Positions 1 to 8,875 of a stretch of 64,000 nucleotides of DNA are shown here, one piece after another. The notes under the pieces are model-generated. The model saw only the letters and a program-made list of their open reading frames with translations, had not been told where the DNA came from and searched no databases. The first letter of the stretch is position 1, and every line of letters starts with the position of its first letter. Origin of the DNA: UBA12202 sp002691725 (GTDB taxonomy: Bacteria > Pseudomonadota > Alphaproteobacteria > Puniceispirillales > UBA1172); NCBI GenBank assembly GCA_965660675.1, contig CBFIAU010000006.1, positions 62,001 to 126,000 of the forward strand, in the 5' to 3' direction. Both the position numbers and the translations under genes were made by a program.

Positions 1-25
1 ACAGCAAATCAGCATCCGATAGTGA

Positions 26-793
26 TTAAGCCATCATTTGGGGCAGGGTTTTAGCGACTAATCCGGCGCCAATCAGCCCTGATTGAAGATGCGTTGCCAT
101 CGCTACCGCAGACGGCCCATCACCATGAACACATAAGGAATGGGGCGTGATTGGCAATGTTGTCCCATCAATGGTGGTGATTTTATGATCGACTAGCATG
201 GCAAGTGACCGCGTTAATGCCATGTCAGGATCGTCTATCATGGCATCGGGTCGGCTGCGCGGGGCTAGTTGCCCATCTGGCATATAAGCACGGTCGGCAA
301 AAATCTCTTGGGCAACGCTAAGACCGCATTTCTCACCTGCCACAACAAGCTGGCTGAGAACAGGGGCGAGAAAAATCTGACTTCCATCAACGGCTTTGAC
401 AGCTCGCGCAATGGCCAGCGCCATATCAATATCATTTGCCGCCATATTATTGAGCGCACCATGCGGTTTAACATGCGTTACTTTTGCGCCTGCTATCGCC
501 GCCGCACCCATAGCCGCGCCAAGCTGATAGGCCATGAGATGTTCAATCTCGTTGACTGACAGACTGACCGGACGGCGACCAAAGCCATGCAGATCATAGA
601 ACCCCGGATGAGCGCCAATACTGACATTATTTTCCATCGCCTTGCGCATGGTATTTGCCATGATGTTATAGTCACCGGCATGAAAACCGCAGGCAATATT
701 TGCCGAATTAATAATGGGCAATAGCGCATCATCATTTCCCATCACCCAAGGACCATAGCTTTCCGCCATATCAGCATTTAGATTAAAATTCAT
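26..793 (-). CDS. pxpA: 5-oxoprolinase subunit A (LamB/YcsF family)
   Basis: This is the LamB/YcsF-family subunit of the prokaryotic ATP-dependent 5-oxoprolinase PxpABC, which opens 5-oxoproline (pyroglutamate) to glutamate in the cytoplasm. The 255-aa product has the family hallmarks NLNADMAES at the N-terminus, NIACGFHAGD near residue 32 and GAHPGFYDLHGFGRR near residue 61. Length is normal for the family. It is transcribed divergently from pxpB-pxpC with 84 bp between start codons, so a shared promoter region is likely. Having pxpA on the opposite strand from pxpBC is less common than a single pxpABC operon. Family identity is certain; the substrate follows from the co-located PxpB and PxpC. 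Confidence 0.93.
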   Translation of the reverse strand: MNFNLNADMAESYGPWVMGNDDALLPIINSANIACGFHAGDYNIMANTMRKAMENNVSIGAHPGFYDLHGFGRRPVSLSVNEIEHLMAYQLGAAMGAAAIAGAKVTHVKPHGALNNMAANDIDMALAIARAVKAVDGSQIFLAPVLSQLVVAGEKCGLSVAQEIFADRAYMPDGQLAPRSRPDAMIDDPDMALTRSLAMLVDHKITTIDGTTLPITPHSLCVHGDGPSAVAMATHLQSGLIGAGLVAKTLPQMMA

Positions 794-877
794 TTTCTGC
801 CATCCCTATATTGCATGCCAATAGTTTAGCGTTATTGTTTCGTGCTTTTCAATGGATAACATATTCGTTATGACAGA

Positions 878-1639
878 ATGATTATGATATCGTTTTCGCA
901 ATTAAAGCATCATTATGATCGGCGGTTTTTATCGGCTGGTGATCATGGAATTGTCATTAATATGGATGATCTACCAACAGATCAGGCCACGCAAGCTGCT
1001 CGCGCCTTAGCTCATGCTATTAGCAAGGTTATAGCGCAGGATAATATTCAGGGCATTGAGGATATGATCCCGGGGCTTACTAATCTGTTGGTGCAGTATA
1101 ATCCACTTGTGACATCTGCCGCCATATTGATTGAGAAAATCACGCCGCTGCTTGCGACGCTGACATATGATGAAGGGGCAGGCAGGCTTATTCATATTCC
1201 ATGTTGTTATGGAGGTGAGTTTGGGCCTGATCTGCCTGAAGTTGCAACAACGCTGAACATGTCCACAGATGAGGTGATAAAGCGCCATCAATCCAATATA
1301 TTGGATGTTGCTATCATGGGGTTTTTACCTGGTCTTGCTTATATGAAAGGTGTTGATCAGGCGCTGTATTTACCGCGGCGCAAAACCCCGCGCGCGCATG
1401 TTCCGGCGTTATCGCTGGGCATTGCTATGGATCAGACGGTGGTTTATCCGCTGCCTTCGCCGGGGGGCTGGAACTTGATTGGGCGCGTCCCTATTGCTTT
1501 GTTTGACGCGCAAAAATCGGATCCTATATTGTTAAGATCAGGTGATAGAGTTAGATTTTATCGCATTGATATTAATGAATATAATAAAATATCATCTGAT
1601 TATAAATCAGGTCAATTTAGCGTTGAGATTAGCGCATGA
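878..1639 (+). CDS. pxpB: 5-oxoprolinase subunit B (KipI family)
   Basis: This is the KipI/PxpB subunit of 5-oxoprolinase (253 aa), which with PxpC forms the ATP-dependent part of the complex. Recognisable blocks are GGEFGPDLPEVA (about residue 112), GFLPGLAYMKG (about 149) and the C-terminal TPRAHVPALSLGIA followed by SPGGWNLIGR, all typical of carboxyltransferase subdomain C/D-like KipI proteins. The stop codon overlaps the pxpC start by 4 bp, so the two are translationally coupled. ATG 878 is used, with ATG 884 as an alternative. The name KipI comes from a Bacillus kinase inhibitor, but this gene context supports the oxoprolinase role. Confidence 0.92.
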   Translation: MIMISFSQLKHHYDRRFLSAGDHGIVINMDDLPTDQATQAARALAHAISKVIAQDNIQGIEDMIPGLTNLLVQYNPLVTSAAILIEKITPLLATLTYDEGAGRLIHIPCCYGGEFGPDLPEVATTLNMSTDEVIKRHQSNILDVAIMGFLPGLAYMKGVDQALYLPRRKTPRAHVPALSLGIAMDQTVVYPLPSPGGWNLIGRVPIALFDAQKSDPILLRSGDRVRFYRIDINEYNKISSDYKSGQFSVEISA

Positions 1640-2664
1640 TGAAAGGCTTGATCACATTCCGCCGCGCGGGGCCTTATTCAACGATACAAGACCTTGGCAG
1701 AGCTGGCCATCAGGCGGTTGGTGTACCTGAATCTGGTGCGTTGAACAAATATGCGCTTCGTTTGGGCAATCGTCTGGTTGGCAATCCCGAACATGCCGCC
1801 GGGATTGAGATTTGTATGGGCGGCGTGAGTGTTGAGATTAACGATGCTCGGCGCGTTGCCCTGACCGGAACAGGGCAGACGTCTCTGGTCATTTCTGATC
1901 GCTATGGTCATCAGGTGGAGATTATGGCTAACCGGTCGATCACTGTCCGCGCTGGCCTGACCATTATGATACCAGCATTAAGTGACACGAATACCGCCTA
2001 TCTCAGCATTTCAGGCGGCATAGGCACGCCGCAATTATATCAATCTCGGTCCACATCACCTAATGCCATGATTGGCGGCTGGCAAGGCCGTTTGCTTGCT
2101 GATGGTGATCAGATACCATTGTTGGAGGATATCAATCTGTCTGACATATCAGAACGGATGCTGCCTAATGCTGATGATTTTGGCGTAAAACAGGATTATC
2201 GGGTTGTGTTAGGGCCGCAAGATGATCGTTTTACCGATGCCGCGATTGATACGTTTCTGACATCAGAATATCGTATATCACCGCTCCTGAACCGAATGGG
2301 GATGCGGCTTGAAGGCGAGACGCTCAGCCATAAAGATAATGCTGATATCGCATCTGATGGTATTGTCACAGGCTCAATTCAAGTTCCCGGTGACGGATTG
2401 CCGATCATCTTGCTTGCTGATCACCAGACAACAGGCGGGTATACGAAAATAGCGACCATTATTCAGGCGGATTTAGCCTCTCTGGCTAGCTGTAAACCTG
2501 GGCAATCTATCAGGTTTTCTGCGGTTTCTGTTGAGGAGGCTGAACAACTGGCGCATCTCCACGAAGATAAGTTTCAACAAATGCTAAAACAGATGGTTGC
2601 GCCACCACCAGTAGTTGATATAGCTTCGCTTTATCAGTTAGGCGATACAACAGGCGATATGTGA
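1636..2664 (+). CDS. pxpC: 5-oxoprolinase subunit C (biotin-dependent carboxyltransferase-like, KipA family)
   Basis: This is the KipA/PxpC subunit (342 aa) of 5-oxoprolinase, related to the carboxyltransferase domain of urea amidolyase. The N-terminal signature GPYSTIQDLGRAGHQ followed by GVPESGALNKYALRLGN (about residues 12-47) is diagnostic. Further family blocks are SDRYGHQVEIMA-like strands and PLLNRMGMRLEG plus IQVPGDGLPIILLADHQTTGGY in the C-terminal half. Its start overlaps the pxpB stop (ATGA). A shikimate-dehydrogenase-like gene follows after 13 bp and probably belongs to the same transcript. Confidence 0.92.
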   Translation: MMKGLITFRRAGPYSTIQDLGRAGHQAVGVPESGALNKYALRLGNRLVGNPEHAAGIEICMGGVSVEINDARRVALTGTGQTSLVISDRYGHQVEIMANRSITVRAGLTIMIPALSDTNTAYLSISGGIGTPQLYQSRSTSPNAMIGGWQGRLLADGDQIPLLEDINLSDISERMLPNADDFGVKQDYRVVLGPQDDRFTDAAIDTFLTSEYRISPLLNRMGMRLEGETLSHKDNADIASDGIVTGSIQVPGDGLPIILLADHQTTGGYTKIATIIQADLASLASCKPGQSIRFSAVSVEEAEQLAHLHEDKFQQMLKQMVAPPPVVDIASLYQLGDTTGDM

Positions 2665-2677
2665 TTAGGATAGACGC

Positions 2678-3484
2678 ATGGTAATGATAACAGGAAAAAC
2701 CAGGTTATTTGGTGTGATTGCTGATCCGATTGATCATGTCCGCGCCCCTATGGTGTTTAATCCTGTGTTTGCGGCGCGTGATATTGATGCTGTTCTCGTG
2801 CCTATTCATATTCAACCGGATCATTTGGCATCAACGCTCAATGCGCTGAAACATATGCCTAATATGGGCGGTGTTGCGGTCACTATTCCGCATAAAATGA
2901 CAGCGGCAGCGCTTTGTGATGAGCTAGGCATGGCGGCACAGGTTACGAGCGCGGTTAATGCCATCCGTTTTGACAGTGGCCGCATGATTGGTGATAATTT
3001 TGACGGCTTGGGATTTGTCGCAGGTTTGCGCGGTGAAGGCCATGATCCAACAGGGAAAACAGCAGTCATCATTGGGGCAGGCGGAGCGGCGCGTGCTATT
3101 GCGATAGCGCTTGCTGATGCTAATCTGAAAAAACTCATTATTGTAAACCGTAGCCTCAATAAAGCTGAGCATTTAGCTGATCTTATTCGCTGTCATTATC
3201 CTCATCAAAATGTTCAATCTGCATCCATAAATGAAATTGATACTATCAAGACAGCGTCTGATCTGCTAATTAACGCCACTAGCCTTGGGCTTAATGATGA
3301 TGATGCATTACCGGTTGCGGTTGAAGGGGTTGTAAAATCGGCTATCATTGCCGATATAATTATGGTGCCGGAAATGACAAAATGGCTTAATGTCGCTCAA
3401 GAGCAGGGTTTGACGATCCATTTAGGGCGACATATGCTGGATTATCAAAGAAATCTGATCGCTGAGTTTATTGGCGCCTGGTAG
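2678..3484 (+). CDS. Shikimate dehydrogenase-family oxidoreductase, atypical substrate pocket
   Basis: This 268-aa protein has the AroE fold: an N-terminal substrate domain, VTIPHKM (about residue 68) with the catalytic lysine, GDNFDGLGF (about 106) with the catalytic aspartate, and the NADP-binding GAGGAARAIAIAL loop (about 128). The N-terminal block reads DPIDHVRAPMVFNP, where AroE normally has DPI-x-HS-x-SP. Both serines that hold the shikimate carboxylate are therefore absent (V and A). This argues for a relative acting on another substrate rather than the housekeeping AroE. It lies 13 bp after pxpC with a good AGGA ribosome site before ATG 2678. The stop codon sits inside the first unit of a 13-bp tandem repeat. 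Confidence 0.85.
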   Translation: MVMITGKTRLFGVIADPIDHVRAPMVFNPVFAARDIDAVLVPIHIQPDHLASTLNALKHMPNMGGVAVTIPHKMTAAALCDELGMAAQVTSAVNAIRFDSGRMIGDNFDGLGFVAGLRGEGHDPTGKTAVIIGAGGAARAIAIALADANLKKLIIVNRSLNKAEHLADLIRCHYPHQNVQSASINEIDTIKTASDLLINATSLGLNDDDALPVAVEGVVKSAIIADIIMVPEMTKWLNVAQEQGLTIHLGRHMLDYQRNLIAEFIGAW

Positions 3485-3592
3485 TGATTTAGGGTAGTGT
3501 TTCAGGGTAGTGATTTAGGGTAGTGTTTCAGGGTAGTGATTTAGGGTAGTGTTTCAGGGTAGTAATTCAGGCTAGTAATTCAGGGTAGTAAC
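3481..3592. repeat. 13-bp tandem repeat array, about 8.6 units
   Basis: Units gtagtgatttagg and gtagtgtttcagg alternate three times (3481-3558). They are followed by gtagtaattcagg, ctagtaattcagg and a partial gtagtaac. The first unit contains the TAG stop of the preceding gene, and the array ends about 37 bp before the gcrA start. The alternation of two variants suggests that a 26-bp dimer was duplicated. There are no spacers, so it is not a CRISPR. Confidence 0.95.
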
Positions 3593-3628
3593 AAATAGTC
3601 ATAACATTGGTAAATGTTGGAAAAACAA

Positions 3629-4048
3629 ATGAGCAATACTAATCAGTGGGACGAGAAACGTCTCGAAAAGCTAAAAAAATTATGGGAAATGGGGCTGCCT
3701 ATCTCTCAGATTGGTGAAAAGCTAGGCGTATCACGCAATGCGATTGCTGGTAAAGTGCATCGCATGGGTTTACCGAAACGGCAATCTCCGATTGCTGGTG
3801 GGGCTAAATCTGGTGGCGCATCTTCGCGCAAAGCGAAAACGACACCCATGTTAAGTCGTGAGGATTTGCCGCTTAAACTTGCGCTTCGAAATATCACATG
3901 GTCACGGAGCAAATGCAGCTGGCCTATTGGTGACCCGCAATCCACGGATTTTCATTTTTGTGGAGATGATGTGGTGACTGGAAAGCCGTATTGTAATTCG
4001 CATTGCTTTGATGCCTATACAACAAACCGTGAAGGCGGTAATACCTAA
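3629..4048 (+). CDS. gcrA: GcrA family cell cycle regulator
   Basis: GcrA is an alphaproteobacterial transcription factor that binds sigma70 and activates cell-cycle genes at promoters methylated by CcrM at GANTC. The N-terminus reads WDEKRLEKLKKLWEMGLP, then ISQIGEKLGVSRNAIAGKVH, the GcrA helix-turn-helix. The C-terminal block CSWPIGDPQSTDFHFCG followed by KPYCNSHC (about residues 93-125) is the sigma-binding module. The product is 139 aa from ATG 3629. An in-frame ATG at 3614 would add five residues, but 3629 has a GGAA ribosome site eight bases upstream. The gene ends 2 bp before pepN. A tandem repeat array occupies most of the upstream spacer. Confidence 0.93.
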   Translation: MSNTNQWDEKRLEKLKKLWEMGLPISQIGEKLGVSRNAIAGKVHRMGLPKRQSPIAGGAKSGGASSRKAKTTPMLSREDLPLKLALRNITWSRSKCSWPIGDPQSTDFHFCGDDVVTGKPYCNSHCFDAYTTNREGGNT

Positions 4049-4050
4049 AC

Positions 4051-6690
4051 ATGTCCTCTCTCGATGCTTCTCAAGAGGTGATCCGCAGATCGGATTATCT
4101 GGCACCAGATTGTCGGGTCGATAATGTCGATCTCACGGTTTCTATTTTTGAAGATTACACCAAAGTCACAGGCGTATTTACGGTCTCGCCTGTCACGAAA
4201 AAAGGTGGAAAAATTACGTTTTACGGTGGTGAGCCATTACAATTTGAAGCCATGGATATTAATGGGGAAACGTATCTTCCCAATAAAGACGACCTTGCCA
4301 GAGGGCATATTCATCTTGCCCTGAAGAAGCCGACAGTCGTCACCATTAGCGCCCGTATTCATCCTGATCAGAACACCGCCCTTGAAGGGCTTTATCAGTC
4401 AAATGGAATGTATTGCACGCAATGTGAGTCTGAGGGCTTTCGACGTATTATCTGGTATCCCGATCATCCTGATATTCTGTCTGTGTTCACGACACGGATT
4501 GAAGCGGATGCCAAGACGCTTCCGGTGCTGTTATCAAACGGCAACTTAATTGATCAAGGGACGCTGGATAACGGCCGCCATTTTGCGGTTTGGCATGATC
4601 CGCACCCAAAGCCAAGCTATCTCTTTGCCATGGTTGCTGGTGATCTCGAAATGGTCGAAGATCACTTCACGACAAGTGATGGCCGTGACGTTGTTTTGCG
4701 GATTTTTGTTGAGCATGGCAATGCCCATTTATGCGATCATGCGATGGCAAGCCTGAAAGCCTCGATGAAATGGGATGAAGATGTCTTTGGGCTGAATTAT
4801 GATCTCGATATCTTTATGATTGTGGCGGTCAGCCATTTCAATATGGGCGCCATGGAAAATAAAGGGCTGAATATATTTAACGCTAAATATGTGCTGGCTG
4901 ATAAAAAAACCGCCACCGATGATGATTTGAACTTAGTTGAAGGCATCATTGCCCATGAATATTTTCATAACTGGACGGGTAATCGCATCACTTGCCGGGA
5001 TTGGTTTCAGCTGACCTTGAAAGAAGGTTTAACGGTCTATCGTGATCAAGAGTTTACCGCCGACATGCATTCAAGAGGCGTCAAACGGATTAATGACGTT
5101 GCCTTGATGAAAGCCGTTCAATTCCCCGAAGATGCTGGTCCGACCGCGCATCCGATCCGTCCTGAAACATATAGAGAAATCAATAACTTTTACACCCCCA
5201 CCGTTTATGAAAAAGGGGCAGAAGTTATTCGCATGATGGAACATCTGCTTGGCAAAGCGGCTTTCATGCGTGGGATTGACCGCTATATCACCGATAATGA
5301 CGGTAAGGCCGCCACTTGTGAGGATTTTGTGTCAGCGATGGAAACGGCTAGTCAGGTTGATCTTAGCCATTTCAAACGCTGGTATGAGCAGGCTGGCACG
5401 CCAATCCTGGAGGTGAAGAAAACCTATGATGAGGAGAAGCAAACATTAACGCTTGTCTTTAAGCAGTCCTATCAAGATAACCCAGCCCTTAATACCCATC
5501 ATGATTTGATGATCCCTGTTCGGCTTGGCCTGATTACTGAAGATGGGGCGGCTTTACCCGTCATATGCGACAACGCTAATGGTCACCAAAATGATGATGA
5601 TCAAGATCGGGTTATCACCATTGCTGATAAAGCCGTGTCGATAACCCTGCATCAGGTGCCAAGGGGCGCGGTGCCATCGCTTTTGCGCGGGTTTTCTGCG
5701 CCTGTTGCCCTAAAAACTGATCATAGCGAAGCCGAATTATTGACGTTGTTGAAATATGATCAGGATAGTTATGGCAGATGGGATGCCGGCCAGCAGTTAA
5801 TGAGCAATGTTATTCTGGATATGGTGAAAGCAGATTATGATCTGAAATCGATTAAGCAAAAAATTCATACTCTGGCGGATTCTGTTAGGCAGATCATTCT
5901 TGATCAGGCATGTGATCCGGCGGTTAAGGCTGAATTGCTAAAAGTCCCGTCGCAACAAGTTATTGAGTCTATGCTTGCTGTTGCTGATCCTGTTAATGTC
6001 TGGAAAGCGCGCCGCAAGTTAGTCAAAAACCTGTTTGTTGTGCTGGCTGATAGCATTGATCCGATTATTGCTGATTATATTAACCGATCTGATGCCCTAT
6101 CGGCGCAGGAAAGGCGATTGCTAAATATTCTGATGAATATGAAAATTCTTACGCATGATCCGCAGGCTTGCCAGCAAGCGATAGCCTTGTCCCGTTCTGA
6201 GAATATGACGCTATCTATGGCAGGGCTTCACGCGCTCAATCAAACCGATGCCGATGAAAGAAAGATAGCATTAGATGAGTTTGAAAATAAATGGTCGCAT
6301 CACCCATTGGTTATGGAAAAATGGTTTGCGCTTCAATCGTCTTGCCCATTTATTTCAACCCCTGAATATTGTGAAATGCTGATGAAACACCAAGCTTTTG
6401 ATATCAATAATCCTAACAAATTGCGCTCAGTGCTATCCGTTTTTGCCAATGTGAATACCAGAATGTTCCATGCTGATGATGGATCAGGATATAAGTTTAT
6501 TGTCCGCCATATTGCTGATATTGATACGCGCAATCCACAGATTGCGGCCAGAATGGTTCTGCCATTAACCCGCTTTGGACGCTATGACGACAGCCGTCAG
6601 GCATTAATGAAAGGCGCGTTGACACGTCTGAAAACAGCAAAAAATCTATCTCCCGACTTATCAGAAGTTGTAGATAAAACAATTAGTTAA
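4051..6690 (+). CDS. pepN: Aminopeptidase N (M1 zinc metallopeptidase)
   Basis: PepN removes N-terminal residues from peptides in the cytoplasm. The 879-aa product matches gammaproteobacterial-type PepN in length. The zinc site HEYFH is at residues 302-306 with the third ligand E325 (LKEGLTVYRDQEF), giving the canonical HExxH-x18-E spacing. The substrate-anchoring GAMENKGLN lies near residue 265. The C-terminal half is the alpha-helical domain of the family. It follows gcrA by 2 bp and is convergent with the helicase gene, leaving 9 bp between the stop codons. Confidence 0.95.
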   Translation: MSSLDASQEVIRRSDYLAPDCRVDNVDLTVSIFEDYTKVTGVFTVSPVTKKGGKITFYGGEPLQFEAMDINGETYLPNKDDLARGHIHLALKKPTVVTISARIHPDQNTALEGLYQSNGMYCTQCESEGFRRIIWYPDHPDILSVFTTRIEADAKTLPVLLSNGNLIDQGTLDNGRHFAVWHDPHPKPSYLFAMVAGDLEMVEDHFTTSDGRDVVLRIFVEHGNAHLCDHAMASLKASMKWDEDVFGLNYDLDIFMIVAVSHFNMGAMENKGLNIFNAKYVLADKKTATDDDLNLVEGIIAHEYFHNWTGNRITCRDWFQLTLKEGLTVYRDQEFTADMHSRGVKRINDVALMKAVQFPEDAGPTAHPIRPETYREINNFYTPTVYEKGAEVIRMMEHLLGKAAFMRGIDRYITDNDGKAATCEDFVSAMETASQVDLSHFKRWYEQAGTPILEVKKTYDEEKQTLTLVFKQSYQDNPALNTHHDLMIPVRLGLITEDGAALPVICDNANGHQNDDDQDRVITIADKAVSITLHQVPRGAVPSLLRGFSAPVALKTDHSEAELLTLLKYDQDSYGRWDAGQQLMSNVILDMVKADYDLKSIKQKIHTLADSVRQIILDQACDPAVKAELLKVPSQQVIESMLAVADPVNVWKARRKLVKNLFVVLADSIDPIIADYINRSDALSAQERRLLNILMNMKILTHDPQACQQAIALSRSENMTLSMAGLHALNQTDADERKIALDEFENKWSHHPLVMEKWFALQSSCPFISTPEYCEMLMKHQAFDINNPNKLRSVLSVFANVNTRMFHADDGSGYKFIVRHIADIDTRNPQIAARMVLPLTRFGRYDDSRQALMKGALTRLKTAKNLSPDLSEVVDKTIS

Positions 6691-6699
6691 AAGTCAATA

Positions 6700-8019
6700 T
6701 TAAGCTGAATTTTGAAGCAAAAATGCAGGCGTATGTTCAGTATCTTTGAAACTGCTGCCGCTGCAATCTGGTGGCGCGTCACGTTCACCTTCATAACGGT
6801 TAGGCTTGCGGCGTGAACTTGACTTTGACTTTTTCTTTACCGCATTAATGTCTTTATCTGCCACCGGCTCAGATGCTGTTGACGATGATTTTTCAGGCGT
6901 CCCAACATCAATTGAAGGGATTGACTTGCCGATCAGTTTTTCAATCGCGCTAATCGCTGATTTATCATCTTCATTAGCAACCAGGCTAAATGCTCTGCCG
7001 CTTTTGCCAGCACGTCCAGTTCTGCCGATACGATGGATATAATCCTCAGGATTTGATGGGACGTCAAAATTAAAGACATGCGATAAGCCGGCGATATCAA
7101 TGCCGCGAGCAGCAACATCACTTGCGACAAGTAATCTCACTTCATTATTCTTAAAGCGTCTTAGCGCCTCATTTCGGGCGCTCTGCGTCATATCACCATG
7201 CATACATTCGGCGTCCATCCCATTCTTTTCAAGTGCGGTTTTGACATTAGCAATATCGCGCTTACGGTTGCAGAAGATGAACGCATTGGCGACGTTTTCG
7301 GCGGTGATGAGCTGGCGGAGAGTATCATGCTTTTTGCGTGGTGTTGTCTGGCATGTAAATTGTTCGACGGTTTCTGCTGTCGATGATTCTGGTGAGATTT
7401 CAATAATCTTGGGATTGATAACAAAGTTTTCAGAAATCTTATAAATTGTTTTGTTCAGGGTCGCTGAAAAGAACAGCGTTTGCCTGATTTTAGGCAATAA
7501 TTTGGTAATTTTTTCAACATCCGGGATAAAGCCCATATCCAGCATGCGATCAGCCTCATCAATGACAAGGATTTTGACATCACGCAACAACACTTTGCCG
7601 CGTTCAAGATGATCGAGCAGGCGGCCAGGTGTGGCAATAAGCACGTCAACACCGCGATCAAGCAAGGCATCTTGTTCGCTAAAGCTAACCCCGCCGATGA
7701 GCAAGGCTTTGGTCAGGGTATGGTTTTGTGAAAATTGATCAAAGCTTTCTGATACTTGTGCCGCCAGCTCTCGCGTTGGCGTTAAGATCAATGACCGGGG
7801 AAGCCTGGCTTTGGCGCGTCCTGCATCCAAAATATCAATCATGGGTAAAGTGAAAGAAGCGGTTTTGCCAGTACCTGTCTGCGCCGAGCCTAAAACATCA
7901 CGCCCCATTAAGATAATCGGAATAGATTTTTCTTGAATGGGGGTAGGGGTTTCATATCCACACGCCTGTATGGATGTAAGCAAAGTCTCACTAAGACCAA
8001 GATCAGCAAAAGATGTCAT
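6700..8019 (-). CDS. rhlE: DEAD-box RNA helicase, RhlE type
   Basis: This is an ATP-dependent RNA helicase of 439 aa. Motifs in order are Q motif (GYETPTPIQEKSIP), Walker A AQTGTGKTASF, PTRELAAQ, GGVS, TPGRLLD, DEAD variant VIDEADRMLDMGF, SAT (FFSATL), then the second RecA domain with FCNRKRD, DVAARGIDI and HRIGRTGRAG. The tail after residue 365 is basic and low in complexity (KKKSKSSSRRKPNRYEG), as in RhlE and CsdA relatives, and probably binds RNA. The motif pattern supports the RhlE subgroup; the exact role (ribosome assembly or RNA decay) is inferred. Confidence 0.92.
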   Translation of the reverse strand: MTSFADLGLSETLLTSIQACGYETPTPIQEKSIPIILMGRDVLGSAQTGTGKTASFTLPMIDILDAGRAKARLPRSLILTPTRELAAQVSESFDQFSQNHTLTKALLIGGVSFSEQDALLDRGVDVLIATPGRLLDHLERGKVLLRDVKILVIDEADRMLDMGFIPDVEKITKLLPKIRQTLFFSATLNKTIYKISENFVINPKIIEISPESSTAETVEQFTCQTTPRKKHDTLRQLITAENVANAFIFCNRKRDIANVKTALEKNGMDAECMHGDMTQSARNEALRRFKNNEVRLLVASDVAARGIDIAGLSHVFNFDVPSNPEDYIHRIGRTGRAGKSGRAFSLVANEDDKSAISAIEKLIGKSIPSIDVGTPEKSSSTASEPVADKDINAVKKKSKSSSRRKPNRYEGERDAPPDCSGSSFKDTEHTPAFLLQNSA

Positions 8020-8158
8020 GAGAAGCCTGAATCGATTTCAATTATTATAGTGACGAAGATTAAAATTAACATCATCAGAATTTAATAAATCTTATACCTA
8101 AAACCTGTCAAAAGGTCAAGTTTGTTGCGAGTTTTCACGATAATGGATATAAATCCTT

Positions 8159-8875
8159 ATGGATATAACTTTAGTATTTATTCCCTGCCATATGGGGTCA
8201 GCCACGGTATTCAAGGAACAGATAGCGCATTTGGAAACGCGCTATCCTGTCCATGTCGCTGATACATTTTCACATGACACCATTCAAGGCATGGCAGAGG
8301 CGGCATTGAGCCATGTCTCAGGCCAGATCATTCCTATTGGATTATCCATGGGTGGATATGTTTCTATGGAAATGGCGCATCTGGCGCCGCAGCGTCTCTC
8401 TGGCTTGGTCATCATGGATAGTAATCCCTATGCGGAGAGTGAGCATAGGCGGAAGCAACGCCTGGCTGAGTATAATTTAATTCATCGTGGGCGCTATGCC
8501 GGAATAACACGGGCAGGGGTCAAGCAAATGATTTCTGCGAATAATTTCAAAAATGCTAACCTGGTTGAGCAGATCATGGTTATGATAAAACAAGCTGGCC
8601 AAGCGATATACGAAGCCCAGATGAAAGCCATTATTAGTCGCCAGGATTATATGGCAACGCTGGAAAACTTATTATGTCCGTCTCTCATTCTATATGGAAG
8701 TGAGGATAGCGTGACGCCACCAAAATGGCATCATGATATGGCATCTGTCATCCCACAAGCTGACCTGATTGAGATACCAAATGCTGGCCATCTGATCACT
8801 ATGGAAGCCCCTGATCAGGTCACGGCGCATCTGAGCCAGTTTTTAGACAGCATTAAATATCAAGCGTCACCATGA
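8159..8875 (+). CDS. Alpha/beta hydrolase
   Basis: This 238-aa protein has the alpha/beta hydrolase fold. The nucleophile elbow is GLSMGGYVS (about residue 61, serine in G-x-S-x-G), an aspartate follows in LILYGSEDSVTPP (about 182), and the general base histidine is in IPNAGHLITMEAP (about 205). No signal peptide is visible, so it is probably cytoplasmic. Substrate cannot be told; relatives include esterases, haloperoxidase-like enzymes and MhpC-like C-C hydrolases. Its 3' end overlaps the 3' end of parE on the opposite strand by 23 bp. No strong ribosome site precedes ATG 8159. Confidence 0.85.
   Translation: MDITLVFIPCHMGSATVFKEQIAHLETRYPVHVADTFSHDTIQGMAEAALSHVSGQIIPIGLSMGGYVSMEMAHLAPQRLSGLVIMDSNPYAESEHRRKQRLAEYNLIHRGRYAGITRAGVKQMISANNFKNANLVEQIMVMIKQAGQAIYEAQMKAIISRQDYMATLENLLCPSLILYGSEDSVTPPKWHHDMASVIPQADLIEIPNAGHLITMEAPDQVTAHLSQFLDSIKYQASP

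Noticed and set aside
3481..3592. CRISPR array
   Set aside because: The 13-bp units are directly adjacent without spacers, and no cas genes are near.
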